In this document: piece by piece, positions 17,299-27,858 of the stretch
Layout: every line of letters begins with the position of its first letter
Numbering within the stretch: position 1 is the first letter of the stretch
DNA from: Seriola aureovittata
Taxonomy: Eukaryota; Chordata; Actinopteri; Carangiformes; Carangidae
Direction: 5' to 3'
DNA length: 64,000 nucleotides
NCBI RefSeq assembly: GCF_021018895.1
Contig: NC_079387.1
Coordinates: 10,084,083-10,148,082, forward strand
Translations under genes and position numbers: made by a program
Notes under the pieces: generated by a model
The model's input: the letters and a program-made list of their open reading frames with translations, nothing else
Told to the model about the DNA's origin: nothing
Database searches by the model: none

Positions 17299-17723
17299 GT
17301 AAAACTTTAATGTGTTTATTTGCCTCATGATTTTGGCTTTTTACAGGCTTGGAATGAATGAATACATCAGATCTGTGCTATCATTAAAAACAATACATCA
17401 GCTTAGTCGTAGGACAGTTCTGCTGAGTGTTTTCTGACCAAATAATGAATCGATTAATAGAGGAAATAAAGGATTTTTAAGAGATAGATTTATGGATGTA
17501 CCTACAGTATGAGAGTGAGAGTCACACCCTCAAATCTCTGGGATGTTTTCGAGCAGCTGTACCTCACTGACTGTTTGTTGTTCCTGCAGTGACGTCTCAA
17601 ACAGCCTAAATTATTTACTTAAAGTGATCCATTTAATTCCCGCTATGTGTCTTACCTGTCAGGAGGTTTACCTGACGTCGGGAACAGCATCAGATCTTGG
17701 GTGGCGCCCTCAGCTCCCTCGAG

Positions 17724-17815
17724 ATGGAGGAACAGGTGAATCCGTTGGAGAGGGACCACTTCCTGTCCGTGGTTCTGCCAGGGGGGATGGAGAAGAACGC
17801 CACGGTGCATGGAAG
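17724..17815 (+). CDS. cobll1: cobll1 coding exon 1
   Basis: The exon encodes [20 protein letters not shown] and [10 protein letters not shown]. The ATG has G at -3 and G at +4, and the same frame is closed by TGA at 17,673. It ends GGAAG|GTCGG with two bases of a serine codon, completed in the next exon to give HGSKP. Confidence 0.88.
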
Positions 17816-19211
17816 GTCGGCCATTTCTTCACTTTTTCTTTTCTTCTGTGCAGCAGTTTTCAGAGTTAAAAATACTCAGAAGAACTCAGATTTAAGATAA
17901 ATTACTGTCATTCTTCTCTCTCTAGTAAACCAGTGATGGACTTACTGGTGACCCTTTGCGCAACTTACCACCTGAATCCGTCTGACTACACTGTCGAGGT
18001 TCTGTCGCCGAACAAGAACAACATCAGCTTCAAACCAAACTGTCCTATCGGCTCTCTAGAGGCGGAGAGGATTGTGCTGAAGCCCAAGATGGTGGAGGAA
18101 AAGATCAGGAAGCCATACATGCCCGAAGTAAGAGAATGAGGATGTAAAGTCTGAAGGGTTCAGGATCCTTTAGATATAACTTCTACTTTATTATTAGGAA
18201 TATTTATCTTGTTGACTTTCAGTGTCAATCCACAACTGCATGAAATAAGCAGAAACTCTCTCTTTGCAGGCGACTGTGCGTCTGTTGATCAACTACAACA
18301 AATCCCATAAGGCAGTGGTGCGAGTGAATCCCAGAGTTCCCCTTGAGACGCTGCTGCCGCTGGTGTGTGACAAGTGTGAGTTTAAAGTAGAAACCACCGT
18401 CCTGCTGAGAGACTGTCAGTCCAAAGAGCCGCTGGACGTGACCAAGACCTTAAACGACCACGGGCTGAGGGAAGTGTTCGCCAGAGATGCGGCCAGTAAG
18501 GAGCCGGCGGAGCATCAGCTCCGACCCAAGACACCTGAAGCAGGTACGTCAGCGGACTCAGCTTCTATTCCAAAACCCTGAGCGCTGTATGTCCCACTGA
18601 GTAATGCATAAAATAAACTAAACCCTCGCTCTTGTGTTCTCCTGCTGTTGCATTGACACACGGCTTTTGAAAAAGCTCGGTGCTTTTCAAGCTCAAGGCT
18701 TTTCAAGCGTTAGACTCGGACCTAAAAATACCATGTTTGATTTATTTTCCAGCTTTTCCCACAGCGGCCCCCGAGAGCTCAGCGCACTGCGAAAACAAGC
18801 TCATGCAAATAGACGAGAACATCAGCAACAATTTGAGTCACACGCAGCTGTGATGTGTTCCTCTATTTGCTTGTTTTCTGTCCTTGCAGTTTATTCTGTC
18901 GTCACATCTGTGTAAACTGTGTTTGAAGCTCTAAATGCAGCTTGTGTTTTGTCTATTTGCTAAAGCTGCGGCGTGTTGAGCTCTCAGGGCCACCGTACTT
19001 TGAGTTGAGTTCCCTCCCTCCTCCTAATGGACGTCCTGCAGCTCACTATCCCACTGCTCCACACACATCTAGTTTGAAATGAACTCTGGGATGTGTAGTG
19101 TATGTGTATGTATCCACGTGGGTCTCAGTAAAATGGACTTAAGATATAATAATGGTGGTGTTTTCTCAGCTGTGGCACCAACAGAGCTGATCTCACCTCC
19201 TGCTCCACAAG

Positions 19212-19284
<73 letters not shown>

Positions 19285-22200
19285 GTCCCTGCACAGTCTC
19301 AGCTGTTGTCCAGCCTTCGTTCCATTCACTGATCAGGTTCTCGTGCTTCCTGCAGACCTGTCGAAGAAGGAGAAGAAGCAGAAGGAGAACGCAGGATTCC
19401 TCAGCTTATTCAGAAGAAAGAAGAAGAAACCTGAGATGGTACGTCGGCAGCTGGCGATGTCACGTGATGTCAGCTGTTTACTTGGATATGGACGCTGCTC
19501 TCCAGTGAAGCAGCTCGTCTGACCTGATCATTTCCCCTCTCTGTAGGAAGAAGCAGTGAGTGCTCCAACTTCTCCCGGTCTCAGTAAGCAAATGGCGGTC
19601 AGTATGAGTGAGCAGGATGTTTGCTCTTCTGACACCCTGCAGGCAGATATGCCCAAGAAGAGGCGAGCGCCGCAGCCACCCATGGGTGCATCGCAGAGCG
19701 TCCCCAACAACCTCAGCACCTGTCATCTCAGCGGGCCACAGGTAGGTTAATGGTGGGGAGGAAAGACTTCTTCTTTCTTCTTCTTCTTCTTCTTCTTCTT
19801 CTACTCTGTCTGTAAATTCTTCTTCACCTTCTTCTTTGTGTGTGTTCTTCTTCAATTTTCGGTGTTTGGAAAACAATGGTGAAATCCTTCAGTAACATAA
19901 TTATCTCTCTGTAGAGATCAGCAGAATCTACCTTAAGGAGTACCAAGAGGAGGGCCCCACCCCCTCCCTGTGCAACCATGCTGCAGGAGCCGCAGGAGCC
20001 GCAGGAGCCGCAGGAGCTGCATAAGCTGCATGATCTGCAGGAGCCGCAGGAGCTGCAGGAGCCGCAGGAGCCGCAGGAGCTGCAGGATCCCCGGGAGCTG
20101 CAGGAGCTGCAGGCAGACACACAGCAGGTTACAGGTAAAATCTTCATCGATGACCTCTGAGCTGAGTGATTGGATCCCGTTTTATTACTGTGAACTTCCT
20201 GTTTATCTTGCCATCTGGTGGAGAGAGCTGAGGCAGCATCACTGAGACAGCAGCACAGATGAAATATGCTTGTCGAATAATCCCAATTGACCTTTTACAG
20301 TATGTCAGTGGAAATCAAATGGGTTTAGAGTAGGGGTGGGGGTGGGGGGTGAATTCTTGTATCTGCCAAATCCTCACGGCTTCATTCAGGGTCAAGAGAG
20401 ATTGAAGTTAAATCAAGATTAAAATGTCAAAGTTAAAAGCATCAAATAGAAGATTTAGCAAATATGAGATTTAGCAGTTAAATCCAGCACAAAACGCCTG
20501 CTTTTATCAGCCCGGGCAATTTAACCCCGCTCAGGGCAATTAAAGTGACCCCGAGCCTTGTTCATAGAACATGTTGGCTTCAGTCCGTCCCGAGATAAAT
20601 CCCTCCATTGTCCGAGCTTTCATTCCCCTGTATTAGTCTGTCTGATATGCTTTTATCGCCGGGGTTCAGCCTCTCTCTTTTTTTCCTGAGCTGCTTTCAC
20701 AGGCTTTGAATGGACAATGGTCATTCTGTTATTAGACACAGGTTAATGGGGAACTGTAATTACGTGAGGAACACTCGCATTGTGCAAATAGTTTTGAAAA
20801 AGTTTTAAAGCAGTTCTTCTTCTTCCCTGTCAGTGTTGTAATCATCAGATTAAATTAGTGTCTCGGTTCACTCCCTTCATAGTCAACACTGCTGAGTCGG
20901 TGTCAGTCGCAGGCGGAAAAACAAACTCCCGGCCCAGAGCTGATGATGGTTAAACACACTCCTGCTCCTCCTGCGCTTATATAATCATGACGTGTCAGAG
21001 TCTGAACGCCTCCATTAAGGCGGGAACAGTGTGAGAGTTTCATCCCGGTGGAACTTCATCGTGAACGTCATGATTGTAAAGATGGCCGCCCTAAAGCCGA
21101 GCTCTTTCTCCTCCCTGCTTACAGACTCTGTGTTACCTGAAGGGGCTGATTGATGGCTGCTGCTGCTGCTGCTGTCGTCTCCTTTTCCTCTCCTCCTTCC
21201 ATCATCCCTCTTCCTCCTCTCCGTCCTCCTCCTGCGTCGGCCTCTTCTTCCTCCTTCCCACCGTAGTGGCTTTTTATGGATGTGTCACTGTGGCCTGCTG
21301 CACCTAAACTCTTTTTATTTGTCCTGTTTTTTGTTTTTTTATTTTTTTATTTGCTCATTCTTGCCTGTTTTTGTGAAACTCTGTTGTTGTTTCTTTTTCT
21401 TTCCATCGATCAGAGTTTGTAGACTAACTGCCGTGCCTTTGATTCAACATCAGTACTTGGTAAATGAATCATCTCGACCGTTTCTATGTTTATGGATCGA
21501 CCAAATCGATCAAAAAAAAGTCTTTATTACCAAAGTGAGCCAATCAGCATGCAGCTGGAGTGAGATCTAATAATGTGAGTGTAAATGAGAGTAAAAGTAA
21601 AACTAGAATTTGAATCATGATGTTTATTGTAATTTTCTTTTTTGTTAAAATAGGTTTGATCAAATTGGTTTTGAAAAAAGTATCAATAAGAATCAATATC
21701 GAAGTCGTTGGTTCATCAATAAGCAGTTATTATTTTCCTGTCCCTTTTGTGAAATCATAAATATTCTCTTTATTATAATCATGTTTTATATGTTGTATGT
21801 TTGTTCCTCTCTTCTATACAGTCTGTTGTATATTAATGTTTTGATATATTTATGATTCTTTGATCTTAATTCTTATTAATTCTAATTTATTTAGACATGG
21901 TGCTTCATAATCACATGACACAAGTTTATATGCAGGATTCTTCATTATTAATCAGCATTTGTCTTTTTGCAATAAAAGTTGAATTTAACTGTGAATCTTG
22001 ATTTCCTGTTAAAAACGTCTCTGATCATTTGACTAAAGTGATTCAAGTTAGAAATAAAACCACAAGAGATAAATGAATGTGGAGAATTGAGTTTCTTATG
22101 TGTTTTACATGAAGACCTTTTAATTTGAAAAACTGTGTCCGTGTCATTAAGTCTTTCCTGTCTCCCCAGGGACCGTAGACTCTCTGAACACTGTGGAGGA

Positions 22201-24186
22201 GCTGAGAGAAAGTGATGAGTCGGCCTCTGTAAACCTATCAGTGTCCTCATCTTCGTCACCACATCCATCACAAACACGCTCGTCCTCATCCTCCTCACGT
22301 CCGTCGCTCGATCCGTATCTGCCTTCGTTTAGAGCGAAGGACTTCTCTGACGCCCGCACGTCTCTCGCCAAAGTCCTGACGTCCTCTGTGTCCAAAGGAA
22401 CGCTGGTGAGGCGTTTGAGGAACTCTGCCACCTTCCCGAAGTTACACAGTGTCTCCTTCACGTCCAGGACTCACAGGGGTCCAGAGGCCGGGGGTTTCTG
22501 TGCTGAACTGGACTCTGTTATCAAGTCCAAACTCCCCACTGAGCCTGAGTGGGAGGATCCTCTGCAGAGGAAGGGAACCACCACTTTCAAAGTGGTTCCC
22601 TCAAAGAGACAAACGTCCCATGACCCAGAAGTCTCTGAGGACGTCCCAGACCAGGACCAGGTAACTGAGGACGTCCCAGACCAGGACCAGCTAACTGAGG
22701 ACGTCCCAGACCCATACCAGGTAACTGAGGACGTCCCAGACCAGGACCAGCTAACTGAGGACGTCCCAGACCCATACCAGGTAACTGAGGACGTCCCAGA
22801 CCCATACCAGCTAATTGAGGACGTCTCAGACCAGGACCAAGTAAGTGAGGACGTCCCAGACCAATACCAGCTAATTGAGGACATCTCAGACCAGGACCAT
22901 GTAACTGAGGACGTCTCAGACCAGGACCAAGTAAGTGAGGACGTCCCGGACCAATACCAGGTAACTGAGGACGTCTCAGACCAGGACCAAGTAAGTGAGG
23001 ACGTCCCGGACCAATACCAGGTAACTGAGGACGTCTCAGACCAGGACCAAGTAAGTGAGGACGTCCCAGACCCATACCAGGTAACTGAGGACGTCCCAGA
23101 CCAGGACCAGGTAACTGAGGACGTCCCAGACCAGAACCAGCTAACTGAGGACGTCCCAGACCAATACCAGGTAACTGAGGACATCCCAGATCAGTACCAG
23201 CTAACTGAGGACATCCCAGACCAAGACCATGTAACTGAGGACGTCCCAGACCAGGACCAGGTACCAGTAGAAGATGATCCTGGGAGTGAAGCTTCTCCTG
23301 AGGCTGAGGAGGATTCGTATCCCCCTGACAGAACAGACACTGGATCAGTCTCCTCCAGTCAGGAGCTCCAGGCTTCTGACTGGCCAGACTGTCCTCCACC
23401 TCCACATGATTCAGACAGTCAGGACTGCACAGGTACATCTCCTTCTGAGGACCGGGACAGCGATGAAGGGCAGGGAGAGGAGGAGGAGGAGGAGGAGGCA
23501 GCAGCTGGACTGTCGGGCTGCAGTGACGGTCGGATCCACTCACAGGATCAGAGTGGATGTCTTCAAAGCCCCAGAGGACGGTCTGTAAATACAGATGTGG
23601 ACCAGTGTGGCTCATACACTGATGAGAAGGAAGCTGAGGAGGAAGTGGTACAAGAAGAGGAGGAGGAGGAAGAGGAGAGTTTCCCTCCTCCTCCTCCACC
23701 TGTCTTCTTTAATGAAGAAGTGATGGAGGAGGAAGATGCAAACACTTCCTGTCTGCCACCTTCCCAGCCGACAAGTCCCACCTGCAACGGGCAGACCAAC
23801 GAACTCAGCGCCGACCACCGACATCATCCAGATGTGTCGACTTCAGCCGCGACGAAGCTCCGGGACAAGATGAGTGCAGGTCCGTCCAGGTTTGCGCAGG
23901 CGGTGGCCATGGCTGTGCAGAGGTCCCGCCTCCAGAGCCAAGGGAAGGCTTTCAGCCCGCGGGCCCCCGCCGGTCCCCACGACGCCCTCCCCTCCCCCCC
24001 CAGGTCTACCTATCAGTACGGTGAGTCGCTTCATCCACCATGTAATCACAGTTTTCTGTGTCTGAAACCATATTACAGAGTCAGTAGTTTCTCCAGTAGT
24101 AGCTCAGTCTTACAGGACTTCTGAATATATGAACTCCAGTAAAGTTTGATGTAATGAACGTATTTGTTTGTGCTGCAGGTGCCTGA
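17724..24186 (+). CDS. cobll1: Cordon-bleu WH2 repeat protein-like 1 (Cobll1), nine exons
   Basis: This is an actin-cytoskeleton-related protein of the cordon-bleu family. Joining 17724-17815, 17926-18127, 18270-18543, 19170-19211, 19356-19438, 19547-19741, 19915-20134, 22170-24020 and 24179-24186 keeps one frame and gives about 988 codons. The N-terminus ([30 protein letters not shown]) and the Cobl ubiquitin-like domain ([23 protein letters not shown]) match COBLL1. So do the basic segment [14 protein letters not shown], two KRRAP motifs, [10 protein letters not shown] and a C-terminal [12 protein letters not shown]. An in-frame TGA at 17,673 supports the ATG at 17,724. A WH2 motif (LLxxIR...LKKV type) was not found. 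Its position beside scn1la agrees with vertebrate synteny. Confidence 0.9.
17926..18127 (+). CDS. cobll1: cobll1 coding exon 2
   Basis: The acceptor is CTCTCTAG|TAAACC. The exon encodes [20 protein letters not shown] and continues to [17 protein letters not shown], then the donor GAA|GTAAGA. It strongly resembles human COBLL1 ([20 protein letters not shown]). Confidence 0.92.
18270..18543 (+). CDS. cobll1: cobll1 coding exon 3 (Cobl domain)
   Basis: The acceptor is TTTGCAG|GCGACT. The exon encodes [20 protein letters not shown] and on to PKTPEA, with the Cobl ubiquitin-like core [20 protein letters not shown] and [19 protein letters not shown]. The donor is GCAG|GTACGT. Confidence 0.93.
19170..19211 (+). 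CDS. cobll1: cobll1 coding exon 4 (42 nt)
   Basis: A micro-exon encoding [13 protein letters not shown]. The acceptor is TTTCTCAG|CTGTGG and the donor is CAAG|GTAACACAC. Length 42 is a multiple of three and both phases are 1, so it can be skipped without frameshift. The donor runs straight into a 70-nt (CA)n tract. Confidence 0.75.
19215..19284. repeat. (CA)n microsatellite abutting the cobll1 exon 4 splice donor
   Basis: About 70 nt of CA repeats fill half of the 144-nt intron 19,212-19,355 and start 3 nt after the donor GT. CA-rich RNA is a known hnRNP L target. Confidence 0.95.
19356..19438 (+). CDS. cobll1: cobll1 coding exon 5 (basic segment)
   Basis: The acceptor is CCTGCAG|ACCTGT. 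The exon encodes [20 protein letters not shown] then RKKKKPEM, matching the human ENKGFFSFFQRSKKK segment. The donor is GAGATG|GTACGT. Confidence 0.9.
19547..19741 (+). CDS. cobll1: cobll1 coding exon 6 (first KRRAP motif)
   Basis: The acceptor is CTCTGTAG|GAAGAA. The exon encodes [20 protein letters not shown] through [20 protein letters not shown] to SGPQ. Human COBLL1 has the matching APKKRRAPLPPMPASQSVP. The donor is CAG|GTAGGT. KRRAPxPP motifs bind SH3-type partners in Cobl (established for the family). Confidence 0.92.
19915..20134 (+). CDS. cobll1: cobll1 coding exon 7 (second KRRAP motif, QEP/QEL repeats)
   Basis: The acceptor is CTCTGTAG|AGATCA. The exon encodes [20 protein letters not shown], then a run of [17 protein letters not shown] repeats (19,981-20,112, CAGGAGCCG/CAGGAGCTG codons), ending ADTQQVT. 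The donor is ACAG|GTAAAA. The repeat is imperfect and not known to me from mammalian COBLL1. Confidence 0.88.
20135..22169 (+). other. cobll1 intron 7
   Basis: A 2-kb intron with no exon seen. It has a (CTG)n run near 21,153-21,172, a pyrimidine-rich TCC/TTC block at 21,175-21,265, and AT-rich sequence after 21,600. Confidence 0.6.
22170..24020 (+). CDS. cobll1: cobll1 coding exon 8 (large exon with minisatellite)
   Basis: The acceptor is TCTCCCCAG|GGACCG. The 1,851-nt exon encodes a serine-rich start, then [12 protein letters not shown] (human counterpart MTTYKIVPPK), then 21 acidic decapeptide repeats (22,634-23,263), Glu-rich runs, [10 protein letters not shown] (23,681-23,710) and the conserved [20 protein letters not shown]. 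The strong donor TACG|GTGAGTC is at 24,021. If the donor is not used, the frame stops at 24,122-24,124. Confidence 0.9.
22634..23263 (+). repeat. Coding minisatellite, 21 x 30 bp (acidic decapeptide)
   Basis: Twenty-one in-frame units of consensus [10 protein letters not shown], each 30 bp with no indels. Variation is mostly at fixed places (P/S, QD/QY/PY, V/L/H, T/S/I). Two-unit blocks of 60 bp are repeated identically at 22,921 and 22,981, a sign of recent higher-order expansion. Each unit is strongly acidic. Confidence 0.97.
24179..24186 (+). CDS. cobll1: cobll1 terminal coding exon (stop two codons after the junction)
   Basis: The acceptor is TGTGCTGCAG|GTGCCTGA. Joined to the phase-1 end of exon 8 it reads G-A-stop. 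Another frame of the same exon reads [20 protein letters not shown] to a TGA at 24,251-24,253, but it does not fit the donor phase. The real C-terminus is therefore uncertain. Confidence 0.5.
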
Positions 24187-25090
24187 GCAGCTTCCTCTCT
24201 CCGCTCTGAGGGAGATCCAGCAGCCGGCCGAGGACGCCGCGCTCAACGAGTGACTCGGCCATTAAAACGAACTGCATCAGTTTTCAGAGACGAAACAACT
24301 GAGTTGGATTTTGCTAAATATGACTGTCTTTATTTTACCCTGTGTCGTCTCGTTTTATTTTGAGCTTTACGTTCACAGGTCGAACATAAACATTCTGTGT
24401 TGTGGAGGAGGCCAAATGTGCAGGACACGAGTTGTTGAACTGACAGCGTCCTGTTTTTTCTTTACTTCCTTTTGACTTTCCACTGAAGACGTGCCAAGAC
24501 GGACACGACGCTGACGTCAGAGCTTTTTTTGTTGGGTTTTTTTTCTTACTGTAAAACAAAAGCAATGATGTCATTCCAAAGACTTATTCTATGTTTGTGC
24601 TGGAACTTTATTTTCTCCCTCAGGATGTACTTTTTGTTTTTTTTTCTGCAGTAAAACTCATGAACTGTGTTTCAGGCTGGTTTGTTTTCCCGCCAGCAGG
24701 TGGCAGAAGAGCATCGTTTTTAAATGAGGATCTGACCGTGAGCTGCTTGTTCATCCCATCATCTGCTGGATGATTCACAAGTGACACATTTTAAAAAGAA
24801 ATAATAGCAACTATTGTTTTTCTTTACTCAGGAGCCATAAATAAGATTTTAAAATATTAATTTAACATTTAAATTTCCATAAGTGTCTCAGGATCCATAT
24901 GAAGGACAGAATAGAAATATATATATTTAACGGAAACATGAGAATTTCCTGCATTTCCAGAAAGAAAAAGAAAAAAAATCCTTGTTGGAAGCATCAGTTT
25001 TATGCCAAGCATTTCAACACCTTCCTGAATAAACTCAGTCCACTTTGCTCACATGCACACACTGTTATGTCTTTAACGGACCCATAGCTC
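24187..25090 (+). other. cobll1 3' untranslated region and flank
   Basis: No further exon was recognised. ATTAAA lies at about 24,261, and AATAAA hexamers near 25,028 and AATAAG near 24,840 are possible ends, but none can be assigned with confidence. Confidence 0.4.
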
Positions 25091-25538
25091 AGGGCAATAC
25101 TGCATAGCTATACTTGGGTGCCAAAAGAATCCGCACTACTATACGTATTGATCCAGCCCTGGCCTTGGAGGAACAGCAAGGAGCTGTGCGAGGTAGAGAC
25201 CTCGCCAGAACCGCCTGTGGCTAAACCTCCTTGTTTGCCAGGCCTGGACTGAGTGGGCTCGCTTCAAGACTTTTCTTTCTCTCTCTCTCCAACACTCCTC
25301 GCTCTACCTGAGGAGGGAGGGAGGGAGGGAGAGGGAGAGGAGGACGGGTTGCTGGTGGATGATGGGAGGTGACCGTTGACCCTGTCGTGTTTCTGCAGCG
25401 CTCCCCCCAGAGGGGGTGCCCGGCCCTCAAGGGCACAGCCGTGTCACACTGCCGTTGTCATGGAGAATGCCATTACCGCCCCTAAGGGAGAGAGCCACAT
25501 CTAACGTTTAAAAAAAAAATAAAAGTATGTGGAAAAAG

Positions 25539-25582
<44 letters not shown>

Positions 25583-25968
25583 GAAGCTGGAGAGAAGCTC
25601 TTTTCCTGCCCGAAGAAATGATATCCAATGTAAGTGACAACTGTGGCATTATCCTTCCTCAGCACTGAAAGGTTGGATTTCAACCTGAGCAGCGACGTTC
25701 ATGATTATGCAGACACAAGAGAGCGGGAATCATAATGCAGCCTAACATGAAATGCTACTCTGTCATGTACGTTTATGATCCAGCACCTGGTACCAAACCG
25801 CTATCAGCACCGAGGAACCTTTGAACAGCAACGGACGAACAGGGGTGGTGTCTAAATCCTGGAGGACGCGTCAGTCATGTGACCACGTCCCCCAGGTTCA
25901 AACGCCTTAATGAGCCAGGGCCGTGGCGTGAATGCGAGATCACATCCCATGATTCGTCCATGCTCGTG

Positions 25969-26009
<41 letters not shown>

Positions 26010-26681
26010 GAAACCAATCCTTAACTTGGATTAGATATGAAGAAAAGAAAAAACATGGCTGACTGAGCAGCACGACAGTGACGTGATGGAGCTCAGAGCT
26101 TCTGCTGGGTCAACGCTTCGACTCGGGACAGTTTCCTTGGACGAGTGAAGATGTGAGACCGTGTCCTCGCTGCTGCTGCACTTGTTTGCTGCTATTTGTC
26201 AACTGGTGTCACTTATTACCATGGAAACGAGTTCAGACGGCAAAAGCTGCCGGATATCTGCCCAGATGTGAGAAGTATACGATGCTCAAAAATATCCCAG
26301 AATCCCCCCGGAGATGTCGTTGCCCAGATATTTCACACGATGAACCCGATCCAGATCTGATCCCGAGTCCTGCAAGAACCTCAACAGTGAATCTCTGGAT
26401 TCTTGGGGTTTCGGCGCAGTGATGTGATCGCTGGGGTTATTTTTATGAAGTTTTCTAACTTGAATTAATCTAATTAAGATTAAAGAAGAGAATTACGACC
26501 CAACACTACAGACCTGTGTGAAATCCCCCCCGAGGTCAGATAAAGATTGAAAACACACACACATCTGTATCTGAGAAGACGCTCAAACCTTTAGATCTTC
26601 ACTTACAGAAATACACATTTTACTCATTTTGCTCAGAATAAAAACCAATTTGACTTGGCCCACAAACTGAAGCCGACTCTG

Positions 26682-26719
<38 letters not shown>

Positions 26720-27810
26720 ACAACACCCAGCTCCAATCAATAACGCAATAGCTGGCCCACACAAATAGCGGTAATGCACATTTATCATTTATTTATTCCT
26801 TCATCTTTTCATTCATCTCTATTTAGTTATCCATCAGCTGGTGTGAAGATGCCCACGAGCTGGCAGAAGTCAGAATCTGATTATAAAACAGCGAGCAGGC
26901 CCGGAGGGGGGGAGGAGGGAGGGCGGCGGCGGCGGCGTCTGCATGTGTGTTCGGGGCGCACATGTGCATCGCAGACTACTAATATATGTGTGTTTACATG
27001 GCACCTCAATGCTTGGGTAGAAATAATCAATAGATGAATCACCAAAAGCGATGTAGCCCTCCCCAGGCAGAGCGGTTGCAGCTTAATGCTATTCTTTTCC
27101 ATTCACCTTGGGAACGGCATCCATCAGGCCTCCCCCCGAAGTGAGGCACGGTTGCCTGAAACATCACCAGCGCTGGAGGGGCTTCTTGGAAAGTGATGCA
27201 GGGAGAGCACAGTTGACCCCCTTCACCTCCTCCATGTTTGCGCTCGTTTCCATCCTCTTTGGCGGAGCGGCAAATCACAGAGTTCCTGCCTCATTGGCGT
27301 TGTCAGGCGCTTACAGTAGTGTTTCTCTGCATTGTGCTGGTGGTTAACTGGTTCAAATGTTATGGAAATGATATTTACCTCGTCTTTGATCCTGTAAACT
27401 CCAAACAGGCAGGCCTCCTTTTCTGTTTTTTCCTCTTCCCTCCTCTGGTTGAGGGAAGAAGGACTTAAAGAGGTGCTATAAATACAAACAGCAGGAAAAA
27501 ATAGATATCCAAAAAGTGAGTGTTAAAATCAATCAGGTATCTGGATTGTATGTGCTTGAGCTGGAGCCTTTCTTCAAATCATGATTCACTGCTGCTGGCA
27601 CGTTAAAGGACACAGCCGAACCTTTCTGACACAAACCACAAAGTCAAGCCGGTTTGATTCATGGCGCCCGGGCGGCACTATATAAAATAAGCAGCGAGGA
27701 ACAAAAGCAGAGGCAGCGTGTGATGGCTGAACGTGGAGGAGACGGTGATAGATAGTGGACAAGCCCTATCTCGCTGTCATTTTTCTTCATTCATCCCTTA
27801 TCACTGGATC

Positions 27811-27858
<48 letters not shown>

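Noticed and set aside
18634..18915. 93-codon plus-strand ORF in cobll1 intron 3
   Set aside because: No splice sites joining it in frame, no similarity to Cobll1, composition of intron.
22634..23263. CRISPR-like regular array
   Set aside because: Units are contiguous 30-bp tandem repeats without variable spacers, inside an exon of a vertebrate gene.
22587..23699. 370-codon open frame on the minus strand
   Set aside because: It is the antisense shadow of the 30-bp cobll1 minisatellite; its Pro/Leu/Gly-rich repeats simply mirror the sense codons.
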